Source: Candidatus Desulfobacillus denitrificans (GTDB lineage Bacteria; Pseudomonadota; Gammaproteobacteria; Burkholderiales; Rhodocyclaceae). From it: a DNA stretch of 64,000 nt. A program made the translations under genes and the position numbers. The stretch lies in the NCBI GenBank assembly GCA_017347485.1, contig AP021857.1:2399390-2463389 (forward strand), in the 5' to 3' direction. Shown here one piece after another: positions 47,742 to 56,404 of the stretch (position 1 is its first letter; the number at the start of each line of letters is the position of its first letter). The notes below the pieces were generated by a model that was not told the origin of the DNA, did no database searches, and saw only the letters and a list, made by a program, of their open reading frames with translations.

Positions 47742-48380
47742 TCAGGGTTTCCAGCGCATGAAGTTGCCCAGCAGGGCCAGGCCGGACTGGGCGCTTTTTT
47801 CGGGATGGAACTGCACGGCGAAAATATTATCCTTCGCCACCGCGCAGGTAAAGGGGATGCCGTACACCGTAAAGGCGGCGACCTGCGACGGCGCGCCCGC
47901 CTCGACGTAGTAGCTGTGCACGAAATAGAAGCGCGAACCATCGGCGATGCCCTCCCAGAGGGGATGCGGCTCGGCGCGGTTGACCTCGTTCCAGCCCATG
48001 TGCGGCACCTTCAGCCGGCCGCCCTCGGGCGCCACCATCCGCTCGTGCGGGAAGCGGCGCACGCGCCCGGGCAGCACGCCCAGGCCGGCGACATCGCCCT
48101 CCTCGCTCGATTCGAACAGCATCTGCAGGCCGATGCAGATGCCGAGGAAGGGCTTGTTTTGCGTCGCGGCGATGACCGCCGGGCGCAAGCCGCGCGCATC
48201 CAGCTCGCGCATGCAGTCCGGCATGGCGCCCTGGCCGGGCACCACGACGCGGTCGGCCGCGGCCACCGCGGCCGGGTCGGAGGTGACCCGCACGCGCGCC
48301 TGTGGCGCCACATGCTCGATCGCCTTGGCGACCGACCGCAGGTTGCCCATGCCGTAATCGACGATAGCGACGGTGTTCAT
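47742..48380 (-). CDS. hisH: Imidazole glycerol phosphate synthase glutaminase subunit HisH
   Basis: A 212-residue class I glutaminase. VDYGMGNLRSVAKAI start, nucleophile Cys in LGICIGLQMLFE (about residue 84), and His-Glu in VQFHPEKSAQSG (about 193). ATG 48380 is chosen by the family N-terminus; copy e of the 25-nt repeat begins at the next base. Confidence 0.96.
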   Translation of the reverse strand: MNTVAIVDYGMGNLRSVAKAIEHVAPQARVRVTSDPAAVAAADRVVVPGQGAMPDCMRELDARGLRPAVIAATQNKPFLGICIGLQMLFESSEEGDVAGLGVLPGRVRRFPHERMVAPEGGRLKVPHMGWNEVNRAEPHPLWEGIADGSRFYFVHSYYVEAGAPSQVAAFTVYGIPFTCAVAKDNIFAVQFHPEKSAQSGLALLGNFMRWKP

Positions 48381-48405
48381 AAAAGTCAGCCGCTGCAGGA
48401 CGGCG
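48381..48405 (+). repeat. 25-nt dispersed repeat, copy e
   Basis: AAAAGTCAGCCGC-TGCA-GGACGGCG, filling the hisB-hisH gap directly before the hisH ATG, opposite to gene direction. Confidence 0.75.
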
Positions 48406-48414
48406 AGAGGGGCC

Positions 48415-49002
48415 CTACAGCGCTCCCTTGGTGGATGGCACACTGCCGGCGGCGCGCGAGTCGGCCTCGGCCGCCATGCGCAGCGCCCGGCCGAAGGCCT
48501 TGAACACCGTCTCGCACTGGTGGTGGGCGTTCTCGCCGCGCAGGTTGTCGATGTGCAGCGTGATCTGGGCGTGATTGACCAGGCCCTGAAAAAATTCCTG
48601 GGTGAGGTCCACGTCGAATTCGCCGATCATCGCCCGGCTGAAGTCGACGTTGAAGAACAGGCCCGGGCGACCGGAGAAATCGACCACCACGCGCGAGAGC
48701 GCCTCGTCCAGCGGCACATAGGCATGGCCGTAGCGGCGGATGCCCTTCTTGTCGCCGACGGCCTTCGCCAGCGCCTGGCCGAGGGTGATGCCGACGTCCT
48801 CCACCGTGTGGTGGGCGTCGATGTGCAGGTCGCCCTTGGCGGAGACCTCGAGGTCGATCATGCCGTGGCGCGCCACCTGGTCGAGCATGTGCTCGAGGAA
48901 GGGCACGCCGGTGGCCAGTTTCGACCGGCCGCTGCCGTCGAGGTTGAGGCGGACGGTGATTTCCGTCTCCAGGGTCTTGCGCGAGATGTCGGCTTGCCGC
49001 AT
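48415..49002 (-). CDS. hisB: Imidazoleglycerol-phosphate dehydratase
   Basis: A 195-residue monofunctional dehydratase with the Mn-binding His motifs [29 protein letters not shown], and later [13 protein letters not shown]. It is the first gene of the hisBHAFIE-HIT-tatABC run, facing away from hisC. Confidence 0.96.
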   Translation of the reverse strand: MRQADISRKTLETEITVRLNLDGSGRSKLATGVPFLEHMLDQVARHGMIDLEVSAKGDLHIDAHHTVEDVGITLGQALAKAVGDKKGIRRYGHAYVPLDEALSRVVVDFSGRPGLFFNVDFSRAMIGEFDVDLTQEFFQGLVNHAQITLHIDNLRGENAHHQCETVFKAFGRALRMAAEADSRAAGSVPSTKGAL

Positions 49003-49084
49003 GGCGGTCGCTACGTCAAAAGTGATTCAGGACTGCATGATAACATTGGATTTTCCCTCTGGCAGCACGCGATTCGCCGAGATC

Positions 49085-50143
49085 ATGAGCCGTTACTGGA
49101 GCGCCGTCGTCCGCGGCCTGACCCCCTACGTGCCGGGTGAGCAGCCCAAGCTGCCCAACCTGGTCAAGCTGAACACCAACGAAAACCCCTACGGCCCCTC
49201 GCCGAAGGTGCTCGAGGCCCTGCGCGCCGAGACCGGCGACAGCCTGCGCCTCTACCCCGATCCCAACGCCGACCGCCTCAAGGAAGCCGTCGCCGCCTAT
49301 TTCGGCGTGCCGCCGAAGCAGGTCTTCGTCGGCAACGGTTCCGACGAGGTCTTGGCCCACGTCTTCCTCGGCCTCCTCAAGCACGAGCGGCCGGTGCTGT
49401 TCCCGGACATCACCTACAGCTTCTACCCGGTGTACTGCGGACTCTACGACGTCGCCTACGAAACCGTGCCGCTGACGGACGCCTTCGAGATCCGGCCGGC
49501 GGACTACGCGCGGCCCAACGGCGGCATCATCTTCCCCAACCCGAACGCGCCGACCGGCCGCGCCCTGAAGCTGGCCGAAATCGAGCAATTGCTCGCCGCG
49601 AATCCGGATTCGGTCGTGGTGGTGGACGAGGCCTATATCGATTTCGGCGGGGAGACGGCGATTCCACTGGTGGCGAAATACCCCAACCTGCTGGTCGTGC
49701 AGACGCTGTCCAAGTCGCGCTCGCTGGCGGGGCTGCGCGTCGGCTTCGCCGTCGGCCACCCCGACCTCGTCGAGGCACTGGAGCGGGTGAAGAACAGCTT
49801 CAACTCCTACCCCCTCGACCGCCTCGCCATCGCCGGCGCCGTGGCGGCGATGGAAGACAAGGCGCATTTCGAGCAAACTCGGCAGGCCGTGATCAAAAGC
49901 CGCGAGGCGCTGGTGAAGGAACTCGCCGCCCTCGGCTTCGAAGTGCTCCCCTCCGCCGCCAACTTCGTCTTCGCCCGCCACCCCAAGCGCGACGCCGGCG
50001 AACTCGCCGCCGTCCTGCGGCAGCGGAGCATCATCGTGCGCCACTTCCGCCTGCCGCGCATCGAGCAGTTCCTGCGCATCACGGTCGGCACGGACGCGCA
50101 GTGTCAGGCGCTGGTCGAGGCATTGCGGGAAATTCTCGGTTAA
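49085..50143 (+). CDS. hisC: Histidinol-phosphate aminotransferase
   Basis: A 352-residue PLP enzyme: start [39 protein letters not shown], Asp/Tyr cofactor region [15 protein letters not shown] lysine in [15 protein letters not shown] (about residue 210) and the Arg-binding C-terminus. ATG 49085 gives the betaproteobacterial N-terminus; ATG 49037 would add 16 residues. It is divergent from hisB across 82 bp, whereas hisC and hisB are usually co-directional in relatives. hisG and hisD are absent from the window. Confidence 0.94.
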   Translation: MSRYWSAVVRGLTPYVPGEQPKLPNLVKLNTNENPYGPSPKVLEALRAETGDSLRLYPDPNADRLKEAVAAYFGVPPKQVFVGNGSDEVLAHVFLGLLKHERPVLFPDITYSFYPVYCGLYDVAYETVPLTDAFEIRPADYARPNGGIIFPNPNAPTGRALKLAEIEQLLAANPDSVVVVDEAYIDFGGETAIPLVAKYPNLLVVQTLSKSRSLAGLRVGFAVGHPDLVEALERVKNSFNSYPLDRLAIAGAVAAMEDKAHFEQTRQAVIKSREALVKELAALGFEVLPSAANFVFARHPKRDAGELAAVLRQRSIIVRHFRLPRIEQFLRITVGTDAQCQALVEALREILG

Positions 50144-50215
50144 TCGCTGCGGGGTGCGCGGCTCAGAGTATCCGGTTGCAACCCGGTGGGGGTGGTCTAT
50201 CTTGGAGATAAACGT

Positions 50216-50289
50216 TTACACGCCCAGGCGTCGAAGCGCTTCACGTGCCTGCGGCAGTCCACCATCAGCGGCACGCTTATATAGCGCTT
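50216..50289 (-). pseudogene. C-terminal fragment of a Sel1-repeat protein
   Basis: Reading the reverse strand up to TAA at 50218-50216 gives EALYKRAADGGLPQAREAL then RRLGV, the pattern of a terminal Sel1/TPR-like repeat (ALxxRAAxxGxxxAxxxLxxLG). The 5' part is missing because IS copy 2 begins at 50290 in this codon. The original gene was cut by the insertion and its remainder is not found on the other side. Confidence 0.65.
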
Positions 50290-50852
50290 CCTGATTACCA
50301 ATGAGGCTCAGCCAGTGAGCCAGTGGGGGTAGCAAACTGGCATCGCTTGATTTTCCAAGGAGATAAGCGATGCCGAAGAACAAGGTGCAATTTCAGCGGG
50401 GCATGGGTTTGCGCGAATTCATGGACAAGTACGGAACGACGGAACAATGCGAGCAGGCGCTGTTCGCGTGGCGCTGGCCGCGCGGGTTTGTCTGCCCCGA
50501 GTGCGGGCATACGGCGTACTGCGCTCTCAAGGGGCGACGGCTGATCCAGTGCAACGCCTGCCGCCGACAGACATCCGTTACCGCCGGTACGCTGTTCGCC
50601 GGCTCCAAGCTGCCGCTTTCCGTCTGGTTTTTGGCCATGCACCTGATCGGCCAGGCCAAGAACGGCATCTCGTCCCTGGAACTGTCCCGCCAACTGGCCA
50701 TCTCCCAGAACAGCGCCTGGCTGATGAAGCACAAGCTCATGCAGGCGATGCTGGAGCGCGATGCCGGTCGGCAACTCAAGGGGTTGGTGCAGCTCGACGA
50801 TGCCTACTGGGGCGGCCGGCGCCGGGGCGGGAAGCGCGGCCGCGGCACGCGC
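50290..50852 (+). mobile_element. Truncated second copy of the IS1595-family element
   Basis: It begins with the same CCTGATTACCAATGAGGCTC end as the 4195-5227 copy and follows it base for base except two seen differences (CTGCTC versus CTGTTC, GATGCT versus GATGCC). Identity stops at 50852, leaving 563 of 1033 bp. The right end and the target duplication are gone. Confidence 0.93.
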
Positions 50853-50870
50853 CGGATCAGCTTTGACTGA
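50370..50870 (+). pseudogene. Truncated IS1595-family transposase
   Basis: The first about 161 residues equal the complete transposase (zinc ribbon Cys residues kept, one Leu-to-Phe change near residue 35). After GRGTR the frame runs into foreign sequence and stops with ISFD. Only the first catalytic-acid segment QLDDAYWGG remains, so it cannot be active. Confidence 0.93.
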
Positions 50871-50949
50871 TCCGGCCAAGATTGGAAGCATATTATTGCC
50901 AACCCCGTTTGGAAGCATAACCTTGCCTAAGCGGTAAGGTTATGCTTCC
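50852..50949. repeat. Remnant of another mobile element's end: palindromes and direct repeats
   Basis: CCGGATCAG-N6-CTGATCCGG (50852-50875), two direct repeats TTGGAAGCATA-N3-TTGCC (50882-50900) and TTGGAAGCATAACCTTGCC (50909-50927), and a 14-bp perfect hairpin GGAAGCATAACCTT / AAGGTTATGCTTCC (50911-50949). Repeated end motifs like these occur at ends of IS21-like or similar elements. I cannot name the family. Confidence 0.55.
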
Positions 50950-50980
50950 CGTTACATTTGGACTGCCTTGGAAGTGTTCT

Positions 50981-51056
<76 letters not shown>

Positions 51057-51146
51057 GAAAGAGGGGCGGATTATAGCCTGTTTGGGGGGGCAGCCGCCAG
51101 TTTCCCCTCTCCCTGCCCCTCTCCCCGGAGGGGCGAGGGAAAAGCC

Positions 51147-52127
51147 TCAGGTTTCGTCGTCCTCGCCCGAGCCGGCGGCAGCGCGGCGCAGGCGGTCGTT
51201 GACCGCCAGCCAGGCCTCGCCGGCCGGCGGCTGCTGGACGAGGATGCGGGCGCAACCGAGGCCGTCCAACTCGCGCAGGCTGGCGTAGAGGTCGTGGGCG
51301 AAGCCGGCCGGCTCGGGCGGGGCCTGCTTCCACACGACGAGGTCGTGGCTGATGGCCTGCGCCGTCGGTGCCAGCACGGCGACCCGTTCCCCCGCCACCA
51401 GCGCGTTCCTCAGGGCGAAGAGCAGGCCGTCCGAGGAGACCAGCTGCAGCGGCGTGCGCGGGGCGTAATGGGCGTCGAGCGAGCCCGACACGCGCGGCAC
51501 GTCGGCTTGCGGCGCGACGGGTTCCGGCGCGCGGCCGAGCACGCGGGCGATGTCGGCGGTGCCGACGGCACCGGGCCGCAGCAGCACCGGCGTGCCGCGC
51601 GAGAGGTCGAGGATGGTCGACTCGATGCCGACCGGGCAGGCGCCGCCGTCGAGCACCAGCGGCACGCGGCTGCCGAGTTCCTCGCGCACGTGGGCGGCGG
51701 TGGTCGGGCTGATGCGGCCGAAGCGGTTGGCCGAGGGCGCGGCGATGCCGCCGTCGAAAGCGGCGAGCAGCTCGAGGGCCAGCGGGTGGCTCGGCACGCG
51801 CAGGCCGACGGTGTCCTGGCCGCCGGTGATGGCGTCCGGCACCTCCGGGCGGCGCTTGAGGATCAGGGTGAGCGGGCCGGGCCAGAAGGCCGCGGCGAGC
51901 CGCTCCGCCTCGGCCGGCACCTCGCGCGCCCAGCGCGGGAGGTGTCCCGCCGAAGGCAGGTGCACGATGAGCGGATGGTCGGCCGGACGCCCCTTGGCGG
52001 CGAAGATCTTCACCACGGCCGCCGCATTCGCGGCGTCGGCGCCGAGGCCGTAGACCGTTTCGGTGGGAAAGGCGACCAGTTCGCCCGCCCGCAGCAGCGC
52101 GACGGCGCGCTCGATTTCAGTCGCCAT
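51147..52127 (-). CDS. L-threonylcarbamoyladenylate synthase (Sua5/YrdC family)
   Basis: A 326-residue Sua5-type enzyme for the t6A37 tRNA modification. The YrdC domain (1 to about 190) has FPTETVYGLGADA, the ligand Lys/Arg in IFAAKGRPADHPLIVHL and APSANRFGRISPTT; the C-terminal Sua5 domain (about 220-326) follows a linker with SLDAHYAPRTPL. ATG 52127 is taken as start; 52151 is possible. Its downstream neighbour is the tRNA-Ala gene. Confidence 0.92.
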   Translation of the reverse strand: MATEIERAVALLRAGELVAFPTETVYGLGADAANAAAVVKIFAAKGRPADHPLIVHLPSAGHLPRWAREVPAEAERLAAAFWPGPLTLILKRRPEVPDAITGGQDTVGLRVPSHPLALELLAAFDGGIAAPSANRFGRISPTTAAHVREELGSRVPLVLDGGACPVGIESTILDLSRGTPVLLRPGAVGTADIARVLGRAPEPVAPQADVPRVSGSLDAHYAPRTPLQLVSSDGLLFALRNALVAGERVAVLAPTAQAISHDLVVWKQAPPEPAGFAHDLYASLRELDGLGCARILVQQPPAGEAWLAVNDRLRRAAAGSGEDDET

Positions 52128-52149
52128 CGCGCACGCCACGCTGGCCGGC

Positions 52150-52174
52150 AAAAGTCAGTCTGCGCGGCACGGCG
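52150..52174 (+). repeat. 25-nt dispersed repeat, copy f
   Basis: AAAAGTCAGTCTG-CGCG-GCACGGCG, between purE and sua5, opposite to gene direction. Confidence 0.75.
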
Positions 52175-52186
52175 CCGGAACCGGAA

Positions 52187-52681
52187 TCAGACCGGCGGCA
52201 GCGTCTTCGCCAGCACCTTCTCGGTCTGGCGGGCGCGGAACTCGGAGAGCTTCTTCGCCAGGTCGTGGTCGGAGAGCGCCAGCATGGCGACGGCGAACAG
52301 CGCCGCGTTGGTGGCGCCGGCCTCGCCGATGGCGAAGGTGGCGACGGGGATGCCGCCCGGCATCTGCACCATGGCCAGCAGCGAATCCAGTCCCTGCAGG
52401 TGCTTGGAGGGCATCGGCACGGCGAGCACCGGCAGCTCGGTCTTCGCCGCCAGCACGCCGGCGAGGTGGGCCGCGCCGCCGGCCGCGCCGATCAGCACCT
52501 TGAGGCCGCGATCATGGGCCATGCTGGCGTAGTCGAGCGCCGCGTCCGGCGTGCGATGCGCCGAGAGGACTTTCGCTTCGTGGGGCACGCCGAAGCTCTT
52601 CAGCGTCTCGGCGCAGGCCTTCATGACCGGCCAGTCGGAATCCGAGCCCATGACGATGCCGACGAGGGGATGCTTGACCAT
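52187..52681 (-). CDS. purE: N5-carboxyaminoimidazole ribonucleotide mutase
   Basis: A 164-residue class I PurE with MGSDSDWPVMKACAE, the active His in SAHRTPDAALDY and GAAGGAAHLAGVLAAKT. Purine biosynthesis. ATG 52681 has AAAGGAGATAAAC before it. purK is not adjacent downstream, which is unusual but not rare. Confidence 0.95.
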   Translation of the reverse strand: MVKHPLVGIVMGSDSDWPVMKACAETLKSFGVPHEAKVLSAHRTPDAALDYASMAHDRGLKVLIGAAGGAAHLAGVLAAKTELPVLAVPMPSKHLQGLDSLLAMVQMPGGIPVATFAIGEAGATNAALFAVAMLALSDHDLAKKLSEFRARQTEKVLAKTLPPV

Positions 52682-52692
52682 GTTTATCTCCT

Positions 52693-53559
52693 TTATTTGC
52701 CAGCAGCGCGGTCCGCGCTCTCGATGGTGTTGGCGAGCAGCATGGTGATGGTCATCGGCCCCACGCCGCCCGGCACCGGGGTGATGAGCGAAGCGACTTC
52801 CTTCGCCGATTCGAAGTCCACGTCGCCGCACAGCTTGCCCGCATCCGGTCCCTCTTGCAAACGGTTGATGCCGACGTCGATGACCACCGCGCCCGGCTTG
52901 ATCATGTCGCCGGTGATCATCTTCGGCTTGCCCACCGCCGCCACCAGCACGTCGGCGCGGCGGGTGTGGAAGGCCAGGTCCCTCGTCTGCGAGTGGCACA
53001 CCGTGACGGTGGCGCTGGCGCCAATCAGCAGCAGCGTCATCGGCTTGCCGACGATGTTGCTGCGGCCGACCACCACCGCCTCCTTGCCGCGCAGGGAAAT
53101 GCCCTCGGCGCTGAGCATCTCCATGACGCCGTAGGGCGTGCAGGAAATGAAGCGCGGGTTGCCCTGGGCGAGCAGGCCGACGTTCTCGGCGTGGAAGCCG
53201 TCGACGTCCTTCTCGGCGGAGACGGCCTCCAGCACCTCGTCCTCGTCGAACTGCGGCGGCAGGGGCAGCTGCACCAGGATGCCGTGGATCTTCGGGTCGG
53301 CGTTCAGGGCGGCGATCTTGTTGAGCACCTTCTGCGGCGGCGTGTCGGCGGGGAATTCGTATTTCTCGGAATGCACGCCGACCGCCTCGCAGGCCTTGAT
53401 CTTGTTGCGCACATACACCTGCGAGGCCGGGTTCTCGCCGACCAGGATCACGGCGAGGCCGGGCTTGAAGCCCTGGGCGGCCAGCTCGGCCGCGCGGTGG
53501 CGCAGGGATTCGCGGAGTTTCGCGGAAAGGGCGTTGCCGTCGAGGATTTTGGCGGTCAT
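52693..53559 (-). CDS. folD: Methylenetetrahydrofolate dehydrogenase / cyclohydrolase
   Basis: A 288-residue bifunctional folate enzyme: [14 protein letters not shown] (catalytic Lys about 56), [11 protein letters not shown] and the Rossmann part [17 protein letters not shown] (about 170-186), [17 protein letters not shown]. It precedes purE by 11 nt, so one-carbon and purine genes share a transcript. Confidence 0.96.
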   Translation of the reverse strand: MTAKILDGNALSAKLRESLRHRAAELAAQGFKPGLAVILVGENPASQVYVRNKIKACEAVGVHSEKYEFPADTPPQKVLNKIAALNADPKIHGILVQLPLPPQFDEDEVLEAVSAEKDVDGFHAENVGLLAQGNPRFISCTPYGVMEMLSAEGISLRGKEAVVVGRSNIVGKPMTLLLIGASATVTVCHSQTRDLAFHTRRADVLVAAVGKPKMITGDMIKPGAVVIDVGINRLQEGPDAGKLCGDVDFESAKEVASLITPVPGGVGPMTITMLLANTIESADRAAGK

Positions 53560-53630
53560 GGGAATACGAAAACAAGTGCGGAGCCGAAGGGCCCCGCAAG
53601 CACGCGCATTTTACCGCCGAAAACCGCTTT

Positions 53631-53716
53631 CAACACAGAGATCACAGAGGCACAGAGAACACAGAGAATCTTGTTTGTACTCCGTGATCTCTGTGCCTCT
53701 GTGTCCTCCGTGTTGG
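53631..53716. repeat. Long inverted repeat of ACACAGAG-type sequence
   Basis: CACAGAGATCACAGAGGCACAG (broken: CACAGAGATC, ACAGAGGCACAGAG) on the left is mirrored by CTCTGTGCCTCTGTGTCC and GTGTT on the right, around AATCTTGTTTGTACTCC. It can form a long hairpin between folD and iorB. Such elements recur in many proteobacterial genomes. No gene lies in 53560-53727. Confidence 0.7.
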
Positions 53717-53727
53717 ATGCGGTTGCC

Positions 53728-54342
53728 TTATGCCGTGGCCGGCGTCGCCGCCTGCGCGGCGGCGCGGCCGGCGGCGAAGGCCTTGCGGTTCGCCTCGACC
53801 ACCTGCTCACCCTTGCGCGCGAAGCGCTTGACGATGCAGTCGAGCAGCACCTCGGCCGAGAACGGCAGCTGGTCGGCGATGGCGCCGAGCATGACGGTGT
53901 TGCCGAGGCGCAGGTCGCCGAGGTCGCGCGCGAGGGTGGCGGCGTCGAAGGACACCGTGCGCACGCCGCGCGACTTCATCTCGCCGATCGGGTCGTCCGG
54001 ATACTTGAAGAGGCCCAGCTCGACCACCGGCGGCACCAGGCGCGCGTCGTTCACCAGCGCCATCGCGCCCGGCTTCAGGTAGTGCGACCAGCGCAGCGCC
54101 TCCGCCGCCTCGAAGCCGAGCAGCACGTCGGCGGTGCCCGGGGCGATCTGCGGCGAGAGCACCTTCGCGCCGAAGCGCAGGTGCGAGGTGACGACGCCGC
54201 CGCGCTGGCTCATGCCGGCGACTTCGGTCTTCTTGACGTCGTGGCCCTCGGCGATGGCGGCCTCGGAAAGGATCTCGGTGGCGGTCATGACGCCCTGCCC
54301 GCCGATGCCGCAAACCAGGATGTTGGTGGTTTCGCAAGTCAT
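53728..54342 (-). CDS. iorB: Indolepyruvate ferredoxin oxidoreductase beta subunit
   Basis: A 204-residue gamma-type subunit of a 2-oxoacid:ferredoxin oxidoreductase. CGIGGQGVMTATEILSEAA (about residues 11-29), MSQRGGVVTSHLRFG and PGTADVLLGFEAAEAL are typical of IorB. With IorA it turns arylpyruvates (indole-, phenyl-, hydroxyphenylpyruvate) to arylacetyl-CoA and reduced ferredoxin. It follows iorA across a 91-bp gap occupied by a GC-rich repeat. Confidence 0.93.
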   Translation of the reverse strand: MTCETTNILVCGIGGQGVMTATEILSEAAIAEGHDVKKTEVAGMSQRGGVVTSHLRFGAKVLSPQIAPGTADVLLGFEAAEALRWSHYLKPGAMALVNDARLVPPVVELGLFKYPDDPIGEMKSRGVRTVSFDAATLARDLGDLRLGNTVMLGAIADQLPFSAEVLLDCIVKRFARKGEQVVEANRKAFAAGRAAAQAATPATA

Positions 54343-54383
54343 GATGTCGTCTCGATTGGAAGCCGCGCCAGCGGCTGAACCGT

Positions 54384-54426
54384 CGTCACCCCCTTCCGCG
54401 GGAAGGGGGTCGGGGGGAAGGCAGTC
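54384..54426. repeat. GC-rich hairpin repeat, copy 2 (before iorB)
   Basis: Contains CACCCCCTTCC-GCG-GGAAGGGGGT and GGGGGGAAGGCAGTCA; reverse complement of the block at 40465-40508 with few changes. Located in the iorA-iorB spacer. Confidence 0.75.
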
Positions 54427-54433
54427 ATATCGC

Positions 54434-56305
54434 TCAGGCCGGCACGACCGGGATCATCCTGCCGGCCGGCGCGAAATGGACGATCGCCTCGGGCGCGCAG
54501 GGCTGCACGCAGAGGCCGCAGCCGGTGCAGGCGATGCTGTCGATGCGCGTGAACGCCAGCTCGACCTCCTTGCCGGAGGGCTTCACCACCCTGTCGCGGC
54601 GCGTGACGTGGATGGCCGGGCAGCCGACCTCGACGCAGTTGCCGCAGCCGGTGCACTTGTCCTCCTGCACGACGTAGGGCTTGAACGGCTTGAACTCCTC
54701 GATCAGCACGCAGGGGCGGTTGGTGATGATCACCGAGACGTCGTCGATCTTGGTCTCGTCGCGCACGGTCTTGAACAGCACCGGCAGCTGGTAGGGGTCG
54801 ACCTCGTGGATGCGCTCGGGTTTGACGCCGAGCGCCTCGATCAGCTTGCGGAAGTCGATGCGCGGGGCCTGCTGGCCGCGGATGTCGCGGCCGTTGGCCG
54901 GCGTGTTCTGGCCGCCGGTCATGCCCACCGTGCCGTTGTCGAGCAGCAGCACGGTGACGTTGCCGCGGTTCCAGGTGATGTCGAGCAGGCCCTGCATGCC
55001 CATGTGCATGAAGGTCGAGTCGCCGATGACGGCGAGGATCTTCTTGTTCCTGTCGGCCTCGCCGCGGCCCTTGTCCATGCCGAGGGCGACGCCCATCGAG
55101 GCGCCCATGCAGATGGTCGAGTCGAGCGAGTTCCACGGGTGTCCGGCGCCCAGCGTGTAGCAGCCGATGTCGCCGGAGATGGTCAGGTTCTTCAGCTGCG
55201 ACAGCGTGTAGTAGATGCCCATGTGCGGGCAGGAGGCGCACAGGGTCGGCGGGCGCGGGAAGAGCGGCGGCAGCGCCGTGGCGGATTCGGGCGCGGGCGC
55301 CGCCTCCTTGCGCAGCAGGCGCTCGACGGCGGGCTTGATCACTTCCGGCGCCAACTCGCCGATGCGCGGCAGGAAATCCTTGCCGTGGACGGCGAAGCCG
55401 GCTGCCTTCAGCTCGGTCTCCAGCAGCGGCTCGACCTCTTCCACCACGACGAGGGTGTCGGCCATTTCGGCGAGCTGCGCGACTTTCTCGAGCGGCCAGG
55501 GATAGGACAGGCCGAGCTTGAGCACCGGCGCATCGGGAAAGGACTCGCGCACGTGCATGTAGGCCGGGCCGCTGGTGACGAAGCCGACGCGGCGGTCGCT
55601 CCCCGGCTCGATGACATTCAGCGGCGTCCGGTCGGACAGGCGCTTGAGTTCCAGCTCGCGCGCGTGCATCAGCGGGATGCGGCGCTTGGCGTGGCCGGGC
55701 ACCATCACCCAGCGTTCGGCGTTTTTGGAAAAACCCTTCGGCTGGTGCGCGAAGCGTTCGCCGACCTTGACCAGGCCCTTGACGTGACAGATGCGCGAGG
55801 TCAGGCGCAGGATCACCGGCACCTGGTACTCCTCGGAGAGCTCGAAGGCGTAGCGCGCCATGTCGTAGGCTTCCTGAGAGTCGGCCGGCTCGAGGAAGGG
55901 CACATGGGCGAAGCGGCCCCAGAAGCGCGAATCCTGCTCGTTCTGCGAGGAGGACAGGCCGACGTCGTCGGCGACGGCGAGGACCAGCCCGCCCTCGGCG
56001 CCGGTCAGGGTGAAGGTCATCAGGGCGTCGGAGGCGACGTTGAGGCCGACGTGCTTCATGGCGCAGAAGGCGCGCGAGCCCATCATCGAGGCGCCGATGG
56101 CGACTTCCAGCGACACCTTCTCGTTCACCGACCACTCGGTGTACAGGTCCGGATAGGCGGACAGCACCTCCAGCATCTCGGTCGCCGGCGTGCCCGGATA
56201 GCCGGCGCAGACTTTCGTCCCCGCCTCCCACACCGCGCGCGCCACGGCCTCGTTGCCCGACATCAGAAGCCGGCTCGCCGCCGGCGCCGGCATGACTGCT
56301 GCCAT
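54434..56305 (-). CDS. iorA: Indolepyruvate ferredoxin oxidoreductase alpha subunit
   Basis: A 623-residue TPP- and Fe-S-dependent subunit. N-terminal pyrimidine-binding domain (GNEAVARAVWEAGTKVCAGYPGTPATEM in parts), then LCASCPHMGIYYTLS, TPP site GDIGCYTLGAGHP ... GDSTFMHMGMQGLLD ... NGTVGMTGGQ (about 395-490), and two C-terminal [4Fe-4S] motifs CTGCGNCVEVGCP and CTGCGLCVQPCAP. ATG 56305 is preferred over TTG 56332 for its GGGGTGGGG SD and family start. Supplies arylacetyl-CoA from aromatic amino acid breakdown, converging with PaaK's product. Confidence 0.95.
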   Translation of the reverse strand: MAAVMPAPAASRLLMSGNEAVARAVWEAGTKVCAGYPGTPATEMLEVLSAYPDLYTEWSVNEKVSLEVAIGASMMGSRAFCAMKHVGLNVASDALMTFTLTGAEGGLVLAVADDVGLSSSQNEQDSRFWGRFAHVPFLEPADSQEAYDMARYAFELSEEYQVPVILRLTSRICHVKGLVKVGERFAHQPKGFSKNAERWVMVPGHAKRRIPLMHARELELKRLSDRTPLNVIEPGSDRRVGFVTSGPAYMHVRESFPDAPVLKLGLSYPWPLEKVAQLAEMADTLVVVEEVEPLLETELKAAGFAVHGKDFLPRIGELAPEVIKPAVERLLRKEAAPAPESATALPPLFPRPPTLCASCPHMGIYYTLSQLKNLTISGDIGCYTLGAGHPWNSLDSTICMGASMGVALGMDKGRGEADRNKKILAVIGDSTFMHMGMQGLLDITWNRGNVTVLLLDNGTVGMTGGQNTPANGRDIRGQQAPRIDFRKLIEALGVKPERIHEVDPYQLPVLFKTVRDETKIDDVSVIITNRPCVLIEEFKPFKPYVVQEDKCTGCGNCVEVGCPAIHVTRRDRVVKPSGKEVELAFTRIDSIACTGCGLCVQPCAPEAIVHFAPAGRMIPVVPA

Positions 56306-56404
56306 TTGCCCCACCCCAATGAAAGATTGCAAAAAAGAGGGTAGAAACTACTTGGCGGCGGGTCTTCGGCCCTTGATGCAGGTCAAAGGTGTTTCAGGGC
56401 GCGC

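Noticed and set aside
50370..50870. Second transposase as an active gene
   Set aside because: Truncated after about 161 of 315 residues and fused to foreign codons; most of the nuclease domain is missing.
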